64,000 nucleotides of DNA, from positions 1-64,000 of the forward strand of contig NZ_NEGJ01000001.1 in NCBI RefSeq assembly GCF_002135415.1, written 5' to 3'. Under the pieces are notes generated by a model, which did not search any database, was not told the DNA's origin, and was given only the letters and a program-made list of their open reading frames with translations. The DNA is from Acinetobacter sp. ANC 3832. Lineage in GTDB: Bacteria > Pseudomonadota > Gammaproteobacteria > Pseudomonadales > Moraxellaceae. A program made the position numbers and the translations under genes. Positions 19,300-29,387 of this stretch are shown one piece after another; positions within the stretch are counted from its first letter, which is position 1; each line of letters opens with the position of its first letter.

Positions 19300-19626
19300 A
19301 TGTCTGACAATATTGTTAATACAACTGATGCAAACTTTGAAGCAGACGTTTTAAAATCTGATATTCCTGTAATTGTAGATTTCTGGGCAGGCTGGTGTGC
19401 GCCATGTAAAGCAATTGCTCCAGTACTTGAAGTGCTTGCGCAAGAATACGAAGGCAAAGTCAAAATCGTAAAAGTTGATGTTACGGCTTGTGAAGGTACT
19501 GCTGTGAACTACAACATTCGTAATATTCCAGCATTATTAATGTTTAAAGATGGTGAAGTAGTTGCACAACAAATTGGTGCTGTGCCAAAGTCTAAATTAA
19601 CTGCATTCATTGAAGAAAACATCTAA
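19300..19626 (+). CDS. trxA: Thioredoxin
   Basis: 108 aa cytoplasmic dithiol reductant. The active site is WCAPCK, near residues 33-38; Ala replaces the Gly of the common CGPC form. IRNIPALLMFKDGE carries the cis-proline. I start at ATG 19300 because TTGGAG sits 6 nt upstream. The 282-nt spacer to divergent ppx presumably holds both promoters. Confidence 0.96.
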   Translation: MSDNIVNTTDANFEADVLKSDIPVIVDFWAGWCAPCKAIAPVLEVLAQEYEGKVKIVKVDVTACEGTAVNYNIRNIPALLMFKDGEVVAQQIGAVPKSKLTAFIEENI

Positions 19627-19956
19627 ATCAAGCCAATAACGGATGATTTAAAAATGCACTATAAAAGTTATAGTGCATTTTTTTCGCTTGTAAATTGACA
19701 AATCATCTGATCTCACTTATATTTCTTGCTCAAGGAACATTGGGGCTTCTTTTTCCAGTTTCTTTAAAGACAACACATAAGATCGCCGCTCGGCAACAGA
19801 AATTGTTTTATACATTTCTCCTCGAAAGAACTAATTAGATTTTGAGTTTGCATTTGTGCAAATACAATTGCATCTCAATTCTTGTACTGCGGACGACTTT
19901 TGCTTCTTTTTCCTTTATCTGTGTACCACACATCCTTATTATCAATCTGACCATAT
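19627..19956. other. trxA terminator and long rho leader
   Basis: 330 nt without a gene. It starts with the trxA terminator (19650-19684). The remaining ~270 nt precede rho and include the short inverted repeat TTTGCA-tttg-TGCAAA near 19848. A long leader before rho fits the known autoregulation by premature termination, but I cannot place the promoter. Confidence 0.5.
19650..19684 (+). terminator. trxA terminator
   Basis: AAATGCACTATAA-aag-TTATAGTGCATTT followed by a T-run, 24 nt after the trxA stop. Confidence 0.88.
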
Positions 19957-21225
19957 ATGAACTTAACTGAACTCAAGAAAAAACCGATTGGCGAACTCAT
20001 CAAGATTGCTGAATTTATGGGCCTTGAAGGAATGGCGCGCAATCGTAAGCAAGATATTATTTTTGCCATCCTCAAACGCCACGCGATGAATGGTGAAGAA
20101 ATTTTCGGAGATGGTGTTCTTGAAATTCTCTCTGATGGTTTCGGATTCTTACGTTCTGCCGCAGGATCTTACCTTGCAGGTCCAGACGACATTTACGTGA
20201 GTCCATCACAAATTCGTCGTTTCAATTTACGTACTGGTGATACCATCACGGGTACTATTCGCCCACCCAAAGAAGGCGAACGTTATTTTGCATTATTAAA
20301 AGTTAACCAGATTAACTACGATACGCCTGAAAACTCACGTAATAAAATTCTGTTCGAAAACTTGACGCCTTTATTCCCAACTGAACAGTTGATTATGGAA
20401 TTAGGTAATGGTACGACAGAAGATTTAACTTCACGTGTTGTCGATTTAGTTGCTCCTATTGGTAAAGGTCAACGTTCAATTATTGTTGCCCCACCAAAAG
20501 CGGGTAAAACCATGTTATTACAAAACATCGCTCAGTCGATTGTGCGTAATAACCCAGAAGTTTTTCTGATCGTTCTTCTTATTGATGAACGCCCAGAGGA
20601 AGTAACGGAAATGGAACGTACTGTTCGTGGTGAAGTGGTTGCATCAACATTTGATGAAGCCCCTGCACGTCACGTTCAAGTTGCCGAAATGGTGATTGAA
20701 AAAGCAAAACGTTTGGTTGAACACAAGAAAGATGTGGTTATTCTTCTTGACTCAATTACTCGTTTGGCACGTGCGTATAACACGGTTATTCCGTCATCAG
20801 GTAAAGTTCTTACAGGTGGTTTAGATGCACATGCCCTTGAACGTCCTAAACGTTTCTTTGGTGCTGCACGTAACATCGAAGAAGGCGGTTCATTGACCAT
20901 TATTTCTACTGCATTGATTGAAACAGGCAGTAAAATGGATGAAGTGATCTACGAAGAATTCAAAGGTACAGGTAACCAAGAAATTACCCTTGATCGCCGT
21001 ATCGCTGAAAAACGCGTCTTCCCTGCAATGAATATCAAAAAATCTGGTACTCGTCGTGAAGAACGTCTCATGAGTGAAGAAAATTTACGTAAAGTTTGGA
21101 TTCTACGTAAACTTCTACACCCTATGGATGAACTTGCAGCGATGGAATTCTTGCTTGATCGCATGAAAGAAACCAAAACCAATGATGATTTCTTTGATCA
21201 AATGAAGCGTAAAGCGACAAACTAA
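19957..21225 (+). CDS. rho: Transcription termination factor Rho
   Basis: 422 aa RNA-dependent hexameric helicase that ends transcription. N-terminal helical domain ([19 protein letters not shown]), cold-shock-like RNA-binding fold with DGFGFLRS near 65-72 and [10 protein letters not shown], then the ATPase: [12 protein letters not shown] near 178-189, [29 protein letters not shown] and the Q-loop/R-loop region SGKVLTGG. Length is canonical. No Shine-Dalgarno is visible before the ATG (CTGACCATAT). Confidence 0.98.
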   Translation: MNLTELKKKPIGELIKIAEFMGLEGMARNRKQDIIFAILKRHAMNGEEIFGDGVLEILSDGFGFLRSAAGSYLAGPDDIYVSPSQIRRFNLRTGDTITGTIRPPKEGERYFALLKVNQINYDTPENSRNKILFENLTPLFPTEQLIMELGNGTTEDLTSRVVDLVAPIGKGQRSIIVAPPKAGKTMLLQNIAQSIVRNNPEVFLIVLLIDERPEEVTEMERTVRGEVVASTFDEAPARHVQVAEMVIEKAKRLVEHKKDVVILLDSITRLARAYNTVIPSSGKVLTGGLDAHALERPKRFFGAARNIEEGGSLTIISTALIETGSKMDEVIYEEFKGTGNQEITLDRRIAEKRVFPAMNIKKSGTRREERLMSEENLRKVWILRKLLHPMDELAAMEFLLDRMKETKTNDDFFDQMKRKATN

Positions 21226-21240
21226 TTATATTTTCAATAT

Positions 21241-21269
21241 AAAAAACCACCTTTTGAGGTGGTTTTTTT
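21241..21269 (+). terminator. rho terminator
   Basis: A6-CCACC, short loop, GGTGG-T7, 15 nt after the rho stop; a classic intrinsic terminator. Confidence 0.92.
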
Positions 21270-21636
21270 ATTGGTTGACATTATTTACATAAATACACAA
21301 TTGTCATTTTACTTTGTAAGCTTATCTCTAAAGTATCCTTAAATCTTACGATTAAATATTAAAAAATATTATTTTTTAACCATTTACTTAATAACAAGCC
21401 AATATAAAAGCGCTTCTTGATTGTAACTTCCTGTTAAAAAAGTATCAAATTTTCATCGTTTTTTGAAGTTTTTTTCATTTAGGCAGTAGATATTACACAA
21501 GCGCAGTGATAGCATAACGACATACCAGTTAGACTGCTCCATGCGTTGTTGACCTATCGAACGTTAGGAATAATAAAAGCACACAACAGGCTAACTTGGG
21601 TTTTTTTGTCTCAAATTATTTAATGAGAGTGATGCC
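21270..21636. other. Long leader of the Ala-rich lipoprotein gene
   Basis: 367 nt without a gene, very AT-rich to 21480. The last ~110 nt are more mixed and hold an imperfect inverted repeat (GCGTTGTTG near 21544 against CACAACAGGC near 21582), then GGG-T7 at about 21598. This resembles a weak terminator inside a leader, so attenuation or a small RNA are possible but unproven. Confidence 0.35.
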
Positions 21637-21909
21637 ATGTTATTCAAAAAAATCGCTATTGCTGCTGCAGTTGCTACTACTTTAGCTTTCGTTGGTTGTG
21701 CTAAAAAAACTGAACAAGCTGCTGCTGATGCTAACACTGCTGCATCTCAAGCTGTAGAAGCTGCTTCTGAAGCTACTGCTGCTGCTGATGCTGCTACTCA
21801 AGGCGCTGCTTCTGAAGCTACTGCTGCTGCTGACACTGCTGTTGCTGCTGCTTCTGAAGCTGTAGATGCTGCTGCTGATGCTACTGCAACTGCTTCTGCT
21901 GCTCAATAA
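21637..21909 (+). CDS. Small alanine-rich putative lipoprotein
   Basis: 90 aa. The signal peptide MLFKKIAIAAAVATTLAFVGC ends in a possible lipobox (FVGC), so Cys21 may be acylated. The mature part is almost entirely Ala with spaced Glu/Asp/Ser/Thr, predicting a long helix like the alanine-zipper of Lpp or OprI; it has no C-terminal Lys for peptidoglycan linkage. The DNA has a 29-nt direct repeat (21760-21788, 21805-21833) at a 45-nt period, plus a partial third copy. GAGTGATGCC precedes the ATG. Function unknown; a structural envelope lipoprotein is my best guess. Confidence 0.72.
   Translation: MLFKKIAIAAAVATTLAFVGCAKKTEQAAADANTAASQAVEAASEATAAADAATQGAASEATAAADTAVAAASEAVDAAADATATASAAQ
21760..21861 (+). 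repeat. Internal tandem repeat of the Ala-rich gene
   Basis: A 29-nt unit is identical at 21760-21788 and 21805-21833 (15-codon period); its first 15 nt recur at 21847-21861. The encoded unit is AASEATAAAD. Confidence 0.85.
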
Positions 21910-21930
21910 TAGTCTTTTAGATTATTATCG

Positions 21931-21960
21931 AAAAAAGAGAACCTCTGGTTCTCTTTTTTT
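21931..21960 (+). terminator. Terminator of the Ala-rich lipoprotein gene
   Basis: A6-GAGAACC, 3-nt loop, GGTTCTC-T7, 21 nt after the stop. Confidence 0.9.
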
Positions 21961-22234
21961 ATATCTAAAATATTAATAGTCAATTTTTATATTTTATAAT
22001 TATCTAATATAAACTACGTTACTCTACCTCAATAAAAATCAAATATACCCATTGCAAAGCTCTTCACTTATTTCTCTGCCCATTTTCAAATTACTGTCAT
22101 AAAACACCATTATTCCCTCACTATCTTATTATCTCCTGAATTCATCATCTAACCATTATCAGTAGTTATGTAAACAATATTATTCAAATGATCTGCAATC
22201 ACCCTATTAATAATTTATACAAAATATTTAGCAA
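21961..22234. other. AT-rich spacer
   Basis: With its flanking terminators this makes a 376-nt gap between convergent genes. I see no reading frame or structure in it. Confidence 0.5.
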
Positions 22235-22268
22235 TAAAAAAGCCTTAAATGTAAAACATTTAAGGCTT
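22235..22268 (-). terminator. ihfA terminator
   Basis: AAGCCTTAAATGT-aaa-ACATTTAAGGCTT, with the T-run on the minus strand, just after the ihfA stop. Confidence 0.88.
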
Positions 22269-22285
22269 CCTCAGACTCAAATCAA

Positions 22286-22585
22286 TTAATCATCAATTTG
22301 TTCTGTTCCAACGCGTTGTCTAAATTTTTGACCAGCGCGGAACGTTACAACTCGACGGGCTGAAATCGGAATTTCTTCACCAGTCTTGGGATTACGACCA
22401 GGACGTTGACGTTTATCACGTAACTCAAAGTTACCGAATCCTGAAAGTTTGACTTGTTCGCCGGCAATTAATGCTTGGCTAATTTCATCAAAAAACAACT
22501 CAACCATTTGCTTTGCTTCACGACGATTTAAACTCGTGAGCTCGCTCAAATGATCAGCCATTTCTGCTTTTGTTAATGCTGTCAT
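22286..22585 (-). CDS. ihfA: Integration host factor subunit alpha
   Basis: 99 aa DNA-bending protein, one half of the IHF heterodimer. [31 protein letters not shown] is the dimerisation part; the DNA-binding arm has [25 protein letters not shown]. Its ATG overlaps the pheT stop region by 4 nt, so it is translationally coupled. pheS-pheT-ihfA is the classical order. Confidence 0.96.
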   Translation of the reverse strand: MTALTKAEMADHLSELTSLNRREAKQMVELFFDEISQALIAGEQVKLSGFGNFELRDKRQRPGRNPKTGEEIPISARRVVTFRAGQKFRQRVGTEQIDD

Positions 22586-24963
22586 GAGGCCCTCAATGTC
22601 GCTTGGTAAGTGCTTTCCAACACTTCAATTACTTGATCCATACCGGATTTAATTTCAGCATCTTCAAGCGTACGGGATGGATGTTGCCATAACAATGCAA
22701 ATGCTAAAGAGCGTTTACCTTGTTCAACACCTTGACCAGTGTACACATCGAATAACCAAGCCGAGTCTAAAAGCTCACTACCCGTTTTTTCGATAAGTTG
22801 CTGAATTTCGCTTACATTAATCTTATCACTAATTAAAAGTGCAATATCACGTCTAACCGATGGAAATCGTGATAATTCTGTAAAATTAGATACATAAGTT
22901 TGCAAAACAGCCAACTGATCGAGTTCAGCCACCCAAGTTTCGCTTAAATCTAACTTATCCTCCAAAGATGGGTGTAAACGACCTAAGTAACCAATCGATT
23001 TTCCGGCCACTAAAATTTCAGCAGATTGTCCTGGATGTAACCACTCACGTTCCGAACGAACATATTCAACTTGAACACGTCCAGCAGCTAAAACTTCCTC
23101 AACCTCACCTTTGAGATCAAAGAAATCCATTGCTTGTGGTTTGCCATGCCAAGATTCAGCTTGCTTAGAGCCTACAGCAATCATTGCGAGTGTTGGGATC
23201 TGTTTTAAATCATCAATGCTTTGAGCATTTTGATAATCAAAACGTAAACCCAATTCAAAGAAACGAACACGATTTTGTTGACGGTTAAGGTTGTATTGTA
23301 CGCACGGAATTAAACTTGAAAGTAACGTCGAGCGCATCACAGCCAAATCACTTGAAATCGGATTGGCTAAAGCCAAAGGATTTACATTTGGATTTAACTG
23401 TTTTTCAAGTTTTAAATCTGCAAAGCTAAAGCTAATTGCTTCTTGATAACCAAGTGTCACCAAAGTTTGACGTAATTCTGGAAGTTCAAACTGATCTTGA
23501 TGCTTCGCAAGTTTCACATCAATCACAGGTAGACTCATTTTAATATTGTCATAACCATGTATACGAGCAACTTCTTCGATCAAATCTTGATAAATCGCCA
23601 TATCATAACGATGTGAAGGTGGAACTACACTCCACTCACCTTCTGCTTTCACGGTAACTTCACAGCCTAAACGCTGTAAAGCATCCGTAATAAATGCAGA
23701 TTCCACTTGATAACCTAGTAGTTGATCGACCTGAGCTTGCTTTAACTCAATCGCTTCACGCGTTGGTAATAACTCAGCTTTTTCAGTCACAGTAATTGGA
23801 CCAAACTCACCCCCCGCTAAATCTGCAATCAATTGTGATGCACGATGCATTGCGATCATTGGCAATTCAAAGTCCACACCACGTTCATAGCGTTGAGAAG
23901 CATCGGTATGTAAACCATAACGACGTGCACGACCTGCAATCGCTAATGGCGCAAAGAATGCTGATTCCAAGAAAATTTCAGTGGTTGCATCGGTAATAGA
24001 TGAAGATAATCCACCCATAATCCCTGCAACTGCCAATACTTTTTCATCATCAGCAATGACCATGATTTTTTCATCAAGTTCAACTTCTTGCTCATTCAAC
24101 AACACTAATTTTTCATTGGCTGTTGCTTGACGTACATGTACTGCACCCTGAACTTTACCTGCATCAAATGCATGTAAGGGTTGACCAAGCTCCATCAACA
24201 CATAGTTGGTAATATCAACCAAAATACTGTGTTGACGAATACCTGAACGTGATAATGCTTGTTCCATCCATGTAGGCGTTACTGCTTTGGTATTCACATT
24301 TTTGATCACACGACCTAAATAACGTGGGCAACCTTCAGTACTAACAACTACTTTTTTCTCATCAGTAATTGTTGCAGCAACTTCTTTAATCTCAGGCGCT
24401 GTGACAACCAATTGGTTAATCACAGCAATTTCACGTGCAATACCGCGAACACTGAAACAGTCACCACGGTTTGGCGTAATGCTAATATCAACCACATGAT
24501 CATCTAGGTTTAAATATTCACGGATATTGATACCAATCGGTGCATCAGCAGGAAGCTCTAAAAGACCATCAATTTTATCTTCAAGGTCAATTTCAGAAGC
24601 ACCACACAACATTCCTTGTGATTCCATACCACGAAGTTTGCCTTTCTTGATTTTGAAATCACCTGGTAAAACTGCACCAATGGTTGCAACAGGTGCTTTC
24701 ATACCGACACGTACGTTTGGCGCACCACATACAATCTGTAATGGCTCACCTGAACCAATATTGACAGTCGTCACACGTAAACGATCAGCATCAGGATGCT
24801 GAACGACAGTCAGAACCTCACCAACCACAACACCTGTAAATGCTTTCGCAGCAGGAACCATTTCATCCACTTCAAGACCCAACATGGTCAATTGATCAGA
24901 TAAGGTTTCACTGTTTACAGCAGGATTCACCCACGTGCGTAACCAATTTTCGCTAATTTTCAT
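22582..24963 (-). CDS. pheT: Phenylalanyl-tRNA synthetase beta subunit
   Basis: 793 aa subunit of the alpha2-beta2 enzyme. Domains in order: tRNA-binding EMAP-type domain (about 40-150), B3/B4 editing domain, B5 domain near 400-475, catalytic-like core, and the C-terminal FDX-ACB anticodon-binding domain (from about 700, [14 protein letters not shown]). Length matches E. coli PheT (795). Starts 139 nt after pheS; the gap contains an inverted repeat element. Confidence 0.97.
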   Translation of the reverse strand: MKISENWLRTWVNPAVNSETLSDQLTMLGLEVDEMVPAAKAFTGVVVGEVLTVVQHPDADRLRVTTVNIGSGEPLQIVCGAPNVRVGMKAPVATIGAVLPGDFKIKKGKLRGMESQGMLCGASEIDLEDKIDGLLELPADAPIGINIREYLNLDDHVVDISITPNRGDCFSVRGIAREIAVINQLVVTAPEIKEVAATITDEKKVVVSTEGCPRYLGRVIKNVNTKAVTPTWMEQALSRSGIRQHSILVDITNYVLMELGQPLHAFDAGKVQGAVHVRQATANEKLVLLNEQEVELDEKIMVIADDEKVLAVAGIMGGLSSSITDATTEIFLESAFFAPLAIAGRARRYGLHTDASQRYERGVDFELPMIAMHRASQLIADLAGGEFGPITVTEKAELLPTREAIELKQAQVDQLLGYQVESAFITDALQRLGCEVTVKAEGEWSVVPPSHRYDMAIYQDLIEEVARIHGYDNIKMSLPVIDVKLAKHQDQFELPELRQTLVTLGYQEAISFSFADLKLEKQLNPNVNPLALANPISSDLAVMRSTLLSSLIPCVQYNLNRQQNRVRFFELGLRFDYQNAQSIDDLKQIPTLAMIAVGSKQAESWHGKPQAMDFFDLKGEVEEVLAAGRVQVEYVRSEREWLHPGQSAEILVAGKSIGYLGRLHPSLEDKLDLSETWVAELDQLAVLQTYVSNFTELSRFPSVRRDIALLISDKINVSEIQQLIEKTGSELLDSAWLFDVYTGQGVEQGKRSLAFALLWQHPSRTLEDAEIKSGMDQVIEVLESTYQATLRAS

Positions 24964-24976
24964 ACATTCATTCCTT

Positions 24977-25074
24977 AATCTCCCCTAACCCTTCTTTTTT
25001 AAAAGAAGGGAAACACATCCACTATATTTTCAGTAGGAAAGTCCACCTTTATTAAAGGGGATTTAGGGGGATTT
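24977..25074. repeat. Intergenic palindromic repeat element (AATCCCCC-type)
   Basis: About 98 nt between pheS and pheT. Its ends are near-inverted repeats: AATCTCCCCTAACCCTT on the left and, read on the other strand, AATCCCCCTAAATCCCC on the right. There is an internal hairpin CCCTTCTTTT/AAAAGAAGGG. It resembles a dispersed repeat that I recall from Acinetobacter intergenic regions. I saw no second full copy in the window. Confidence 0.65.
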
Positions 25075-25102
25075 CAATAATTTTTAAATAACCGATAAAC
25101 CA

Positions 25103-26104
<1,002 letters not shown>

Positions 26105-26239
26105 TTAGAAAAATAATATAACTCGCTATTCTAACAGTTTTTATGCAGATGGATGAAGCCTCCTAAACAGGAAAATTAGATTAGTAATATGATTTATAAA
26201 AAGTATAAGATAATCAGACTGTCAATGAGATCAATAACA

Positions 26240-27271
26240 ATGGCACTCGACCAAATCTGGAAGCAACAACTTACGCTCATTACTTATGGTAATGAATATC
26301 TCACTCAAGATTTAAGTTTTAATCGTTGGGTGCAACATTCTATATTCAATCAGCATGCGCTTCTGTTTAGAGACTTGCTCTCACAACATTTGCTTGCACA
26401 ACATTTTCAGATTTGGCTAGAAGGTCTGAAAAAACAAGGTGTATATAGAATCAGTTTGCATAGCTCAAGTGTTCTGAATGATGAACAGAATCCAAATGCA
26501 AATGTAGAGTTATTACCGATTGCGCATTTTATTGTCAGCCATGAAAAGACCAAAAAAACTGCATGGATTTTTGGTAAAGAACTGGCTGAATGGTACACAG
26601 CAGATAATGATTATGATATTCCAACTGAACAACGTTCGAATATTCGACATGAAACCTTTTGGCGCTTTGATTTAAATCCCAAAATAATTAAACGAATTGA
26701 TCAGGATTTGATTCAACCGAATTGGGATGATATTCAGCTTTATACAGATAATGAATTATTTGATACACGCTATGCACAAGGCTTTCAAGAACCAACCCAT
26801 AAAGATTTACCCTATTATGGTATGCAGCAAGCTTTGACTAAAAATGGCGAGCTTTCAAAACAAAGTATCTACTTATCTTTATTACCAACGGATTACCAAG
26901 CTGATTATGCCCACGAGACTTTATACCGTTTAGATGCTTTGTCTGGCTTTTTACAAGAAAAAATTAAACATCCATACAATGAGAATGGTGAAAGTTTAAA
27001 CCCAGATGAACAACTAAACCTACGGCATTTTGCTCAAAAGCTTGATGATTTAACGGAGAAATTTATCGTTAAAGTTGCTAATCATTATAAAACAGCACGT
27101 TTAACACCGAAAGAAATTGCTTCACCTTTTGATCATACTACGACTGAGAACAAGCAAACATCCCGAGTTAAAGCAAATGCTTCAGATCATAAAGTCGGTA
27201 AATCAAGTGTTCTGACTTTAATTATCATTACCATCATCATTTGCCTTGCCGCTTATTACTTTGGTTTATAA
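26240..27271 (+). CDS. Tail-anchored protein of unknown function, paralogue 1
   Basis: 343 aa, not recognised. The N-terminus MALDQIWKQQLTLITYGNEYL aligns with MYLERAYRQIALISYGNEYL of the gene at 29388, and both continue with HALLFRDL/HFPILRDL and YRISLH/TRLSLH blocks. The soluble part (1-310) is acidic and hydrophilic with no enzyme motif I know. The C-terminus is a single membrane segment (SVLTLIIITIIICLAAYYFGL), so it should be anchored with its bulk in the cytoplasm. I chose the ATG at 26240 because it aligns with the paralogue; in-frame upstream ATGs at 26189 and 26225 are less likely. Ends at a hairpin shared with the convergent NADAR gene. Confidence 0.75.
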   Translation: MALDQIWKQQLTLITYGNEYLTQDLSFNRWVQHSIFNQHALLFRDLLSQHLLAQHFQIWLEGLKKQGVYRISLHSSSVLNDEQNPNANVELLPIAHFIVSHEKTKKTAWIFGKELAEWYTADNDYDIPTEQRSNIRHETFWRFDLNPKIIKRIDQDLIQPNWDDIQLYTDNELFDTRYAQGFQEPTHKDLPYYGMQQALTKNGELSKQSIYLSLLPTDYQADYAHETLYRLDALSGFLQEKIKHPYNENGESLNPDEQLNLRHFAQKLDDLTEKFIVKVANHYKTARLTPKEIASPFDHTTTENKQTSRVKANASDHKVGKSSVLTLIIITIIICLAAYYFGL

Positions 27272-27285
27272 ATGCTCGGAATAAA

Positions 27286-27311
27286 AGAAAGCAACTTTAG
27301 AGTTGCTTTCT
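27286..27311. terminator. Bidirectional hairpin, overlaps NADAR gene end
   Basis: AGAAAGCAACT-ttag-AGTTGCTTTCT. It spans the last codons of the minus-strand gene ending at 27297, so two convergent transcripts share it. Confidence 0.7.
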
Positions 27312-27845
27312 GACTTCCATTAAAGCAAAACCAAGTAAATTCAGGCCTTTCCATTGTAAAGGTTGCTGTGTTTTTTCATCATCTGTTGAAAGACCAATTC
27401 CCCAAATTTTATCAACAGGAGAGGCTTCAACAATTACGCTGTCAGATGTATTCAGTAAAAATTGTTTTAAATCTAAATTCTGTGAAAATTTAGCCAAATT
27501 ACCTTGAACGACAATTTCAAAACGACGCTCTACCCACATCTCTTCATTATAATTTTTGACTAAACGACCTAAAGCTTTCACCTCTTTAGGATTTTCAGCT
27601 TTAAGAATTTTTTCAAAAATTCCATCATCTTTAAATAATCTTGCTTTTTGCGCCATCATAAACTGTTCCGCATTTTGATAAGTATAACCATCAACTTCAA
27701 AGACAGATGGATACCACTGACTAAAACAACTCTTATCCACAATATCTTTGTGTTTTGGCGTATGCCCCCAAAAGCATAAATATTTTAAAGGGTGCCCCTT
27801 GCGAACTTGTTCTTGTAAATCTTCTAAATACTGAATATCACTCAT
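27297..27845 (-). CDS. NADAR/YbiA-family N-glycosidase
   Basis: 182 aa. Family motifs: LCFWGH near residue 23, CFSQWYPSVFEVDGYTYQNAEQFMMAQKARLF, KALGRLVKNYNEEMW and DKIWGIGL near the end. YbiA-type proteins cleave N-glycosidic bonds in damaged riboflavin intermediates, while other NADAR enzymes remove ADP-ribose from modified guanines; the sequence alone does not decide which. It stands alone, with no DarT-like toxin beside it. Confidence 0.85.
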   Translation of the reverse strand: MSDIQYLEDLQEQVRKGHPLKYLCFWGHTPKHKDIVDKSCFSQWYPSVFEVDGYTYQNAEQFMMAQKARLFKDDGIFEKILKAENPKEVKALGRLVKNYNEEMWVERRFEIVVQGNLAKFSQNLDLKQFLLNTSDSVIVEASPVDKIWGIGLSTDDEKTQQPLQWKGLNLLGFALMEVRKQL

Positions 27846-27980
27846 TATATTGCGATCTCTATATACTTTCTAAATTCAAAACTAAACATCTAAACTTTGC
27901 ACTCAATCTTTATATCGCAACTGTTAAATGATCTTAGCAACTGAGTAAACGAAACATTCAAAAGGTCAATTTCTACATCT

Positions 27981-28514
27981 TTAAAGCTGTTGTAAAAACG
28001 TCTGTACTTCTTTTCTCGATCTCAAATGAATAAACTGGATATGTGCATATTTTGGATTACGCATTCTCTCTAAGTATTTTTTACGATTTTTACGGTAGGT
28101 TTTGATCATCCACCATAAAATAGAATCTCGACTCAGCATTCTTTGAAAGCTTTCCTGATTATTCGAGTTTTCCCATAGTTTTTCTTTTGATAGCGCACGT
28201 GTTACTGCACGTTGCACAGATTGAAATAGATTAATGTGAAAAGGCATGTCCAACCAAATCACTGTTTCAACATCTTCCCATGTAATGTACTGAGTCCGCG
28301 TGTAATTTCCATCAACCACCCAACCTTCTGATGCTAAATCCAATTGATTGCGTAATTTTTCAAAAAAAGGCTCATCTGGTGTTTCTTGCCAATCATCTAA
28401 CCACAATAAATCATCCAACTGGATATAAGCTAAGTCTAACTTTTCAGCGAGTTTTTTTGAAAAGGTGGTCTTTCCACTGCCTGTTGTACCAATTACATTA
28501 ATTTTTTTCAGCAC
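27981..28514 (-). CDS. P-loop nucleoside kinase-like protein (FlaR/topology-modulation type)
   Basis: 177 aa. Walker A GTTGSGKTTFSKKLAEKL near the start, YIQLDDLLWLDDWQETP, WVVDGNYTRT and the lid region LSRDSILWWMIKTYRKNRKKY resemble the adenylate-kinase-like DNA topology modulation/FlaR family. Substrate unknown. I start at the GTG at 28514 because GGGGGA lies about 7 nt upstream; a TTG at 28529 would sit on that site. Confidence 0.78.
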   Translation of the reverse strand: MLKKINVIGTTGSGKTTFSKKLAEKLDLAYIQLDDLLWLDDWQETPDEPFFEKLRNQLDLASEGWVVDGNYTRTQYITWEDVETVIWLDMPFHINLFQSVQRAVTRALSKEKLWENSNNQESFQRMLSRDSILWWMIKTYRKNRKKYLERMRNPKYAHIQFIHLRSRKEVQTFLQQL

Positions 28515-28530
28515 TTTTATTTCCCCCAAT

Positions 28531-28559
28531 AAAAAAAGTAGCCAATTCTAGCTACTTTT
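28531..28559 (-). terminator. Terminator after the 65-aa gene
   Basis: AAAAGTAGC, 8-nt loop, GCTACTTTT. The longest A-run lies to the left, giving a T-run on the minus strand, about 100 nt after the small gene at 28656. Confidence 0.65.
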
Positions 28560-28655
28560 AATAGATTTTCTACATAAAACTTTTTCATTACACCATAGAG
28601 AGCAAAGAAAAGACTGTTAGTACAAATGTAAAATATTCGATCTATTTTATAAAAA

Positions 28656-28853
28656 TTAATTGATAGGTTTCAGCGTTATCGTAATTTTATGCTCATCTGC
28701 ATGTTGGTTAATATAATGACTAATCGATGCAACTTCACCATGCACTTCCGCATCAGCACCATACATTACCCGTAAATACTCACCTTCACGTGGCAAAACC
28801 TCTAAATTCACTTCTATTGTGCCCTGCTCTAAACCTTCAATATGAACCTGCAT
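28656..28853 (-). CDS. Small conserved-looking hypothetical protein
   Basis: 65 aa, not recognised. MQVHIEGLEQGTIEVNLEVLPREGEYLRVMYG... has alternating hydrophobic residues that predict a small beta-rich fold, and it ends ITITLKPIN. No signal peptide, cysteine or membrane segment. TTGGAG lies 6 nt before the ATG at 28853, which supports it as a real gene. The spacing to the neighbouring minus-strand ParB-like gene (101 nt) allows cotranscription. Confidence 0.65.
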   Translation of the reverse strand: MQVHIEGLEQGTIEVNLEVLPREGEYLRVMYGADAEVHGEVASISHYINQHADEHKITITLKPIN

Positions 28854-28954
28854 GTAAAACTCCAATTTTTATTGTCTTTACAATCTATGCAAAGTTACTC
28901 GAAACGAATATGAGTTTCATGTAGATGTTGTGTAATGCATCTACACAAATTGAA

Positions 28955-29335
28955 TTAATCATCATATTCAAGATCAGCTTCATCTACATTAATAAAATCA
29001 GGTTCCGGTGTTTGCTCGAACTGCACAGCAGAAATATAGGTTTGATGATGCAACTTTGCCTTCGCCACTCGGTGCATACCATCCATCAATCTTCCATCTG
29101 CACATAGGATGATGGGATAACTTAAATCCGCAGCATTGATCAATTCAATATGCTCAATAATCTGTTGAGTCGTGGGATGTATATCTGAAAACCAATAAGC
29201 TTCGTTAAGTTCTTTTATCTCAGACAAAAGAATATTTTTAACTTTAAAATTTTGACTCAGTTCAACCAAACGATGAACATCCCAAATATAGGTATCTTCA
29301 CCAACCTCACGGAAGTGATATTGTTTTCTCATCAA
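28955..29335 (-). CDS. ParB/sulfiredoxin-fold-like small protein
   Basis: 126 aa. The central segment YPIILCADGRLMDGMHRVAKAKL resembles the DGxHR motif of ParB/Srx-type domains, which bind or hydrolyse nucleotides; before it lies WDVHRLVELSQNF. The C-terminus is acidic (DEADLEYDD). It is only the size of one domain and lacks a helix-turn-helix, so it is not a partition protein. The second tail-anchored paralogue begins 52 nt away on the other strand. Confidence 0.65.
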   Translation of the reverse strand: MMRKQYHFREVGEDTYIWDVHRLVELSQNFKVKNILLSEIKELNEAYWFSDIHPTTQQIIEHIELINAADLSYPIILCADGRLMDGMHRVAKAKLHHQTYISAVQFEQTPEPDFINVDEADLEYDD

Positions 29336-29387
29336 TTAATATTCATGCTATGCGATTACTAAACAAATAATAACAGGTAAATCATAA

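Noticed and set aside
21682..21906. Ser-rich open frame antisense to the Ala-rich lipoprotein gene
   Set aside because: It is the mirror of GCT/GCA alanine codons read backwards; it has no ribosome site and the plus-strand gene has a signal peptide and terminator.
24527..24802. 91-codon open frame opposite pheT
   Set aside because: Lies wholly inside pheT with no ribosome site; a codon-bias shadow.
27297..28865. Possible DarT/NADAR-type toxin-antitoxin
   Set aside because: No DarT-like ADP-ribosyltransferase is next to the NADAR gene; the sequence looks YbiA-like.
28925..29107. Small open frame near the ParB-like gene
   Set aside because: Antisense to the ParB-like gene. The nearby inverted repeat TGTAGATG/CATCTACA (28920-28945) is better read as the end structure of that gene.
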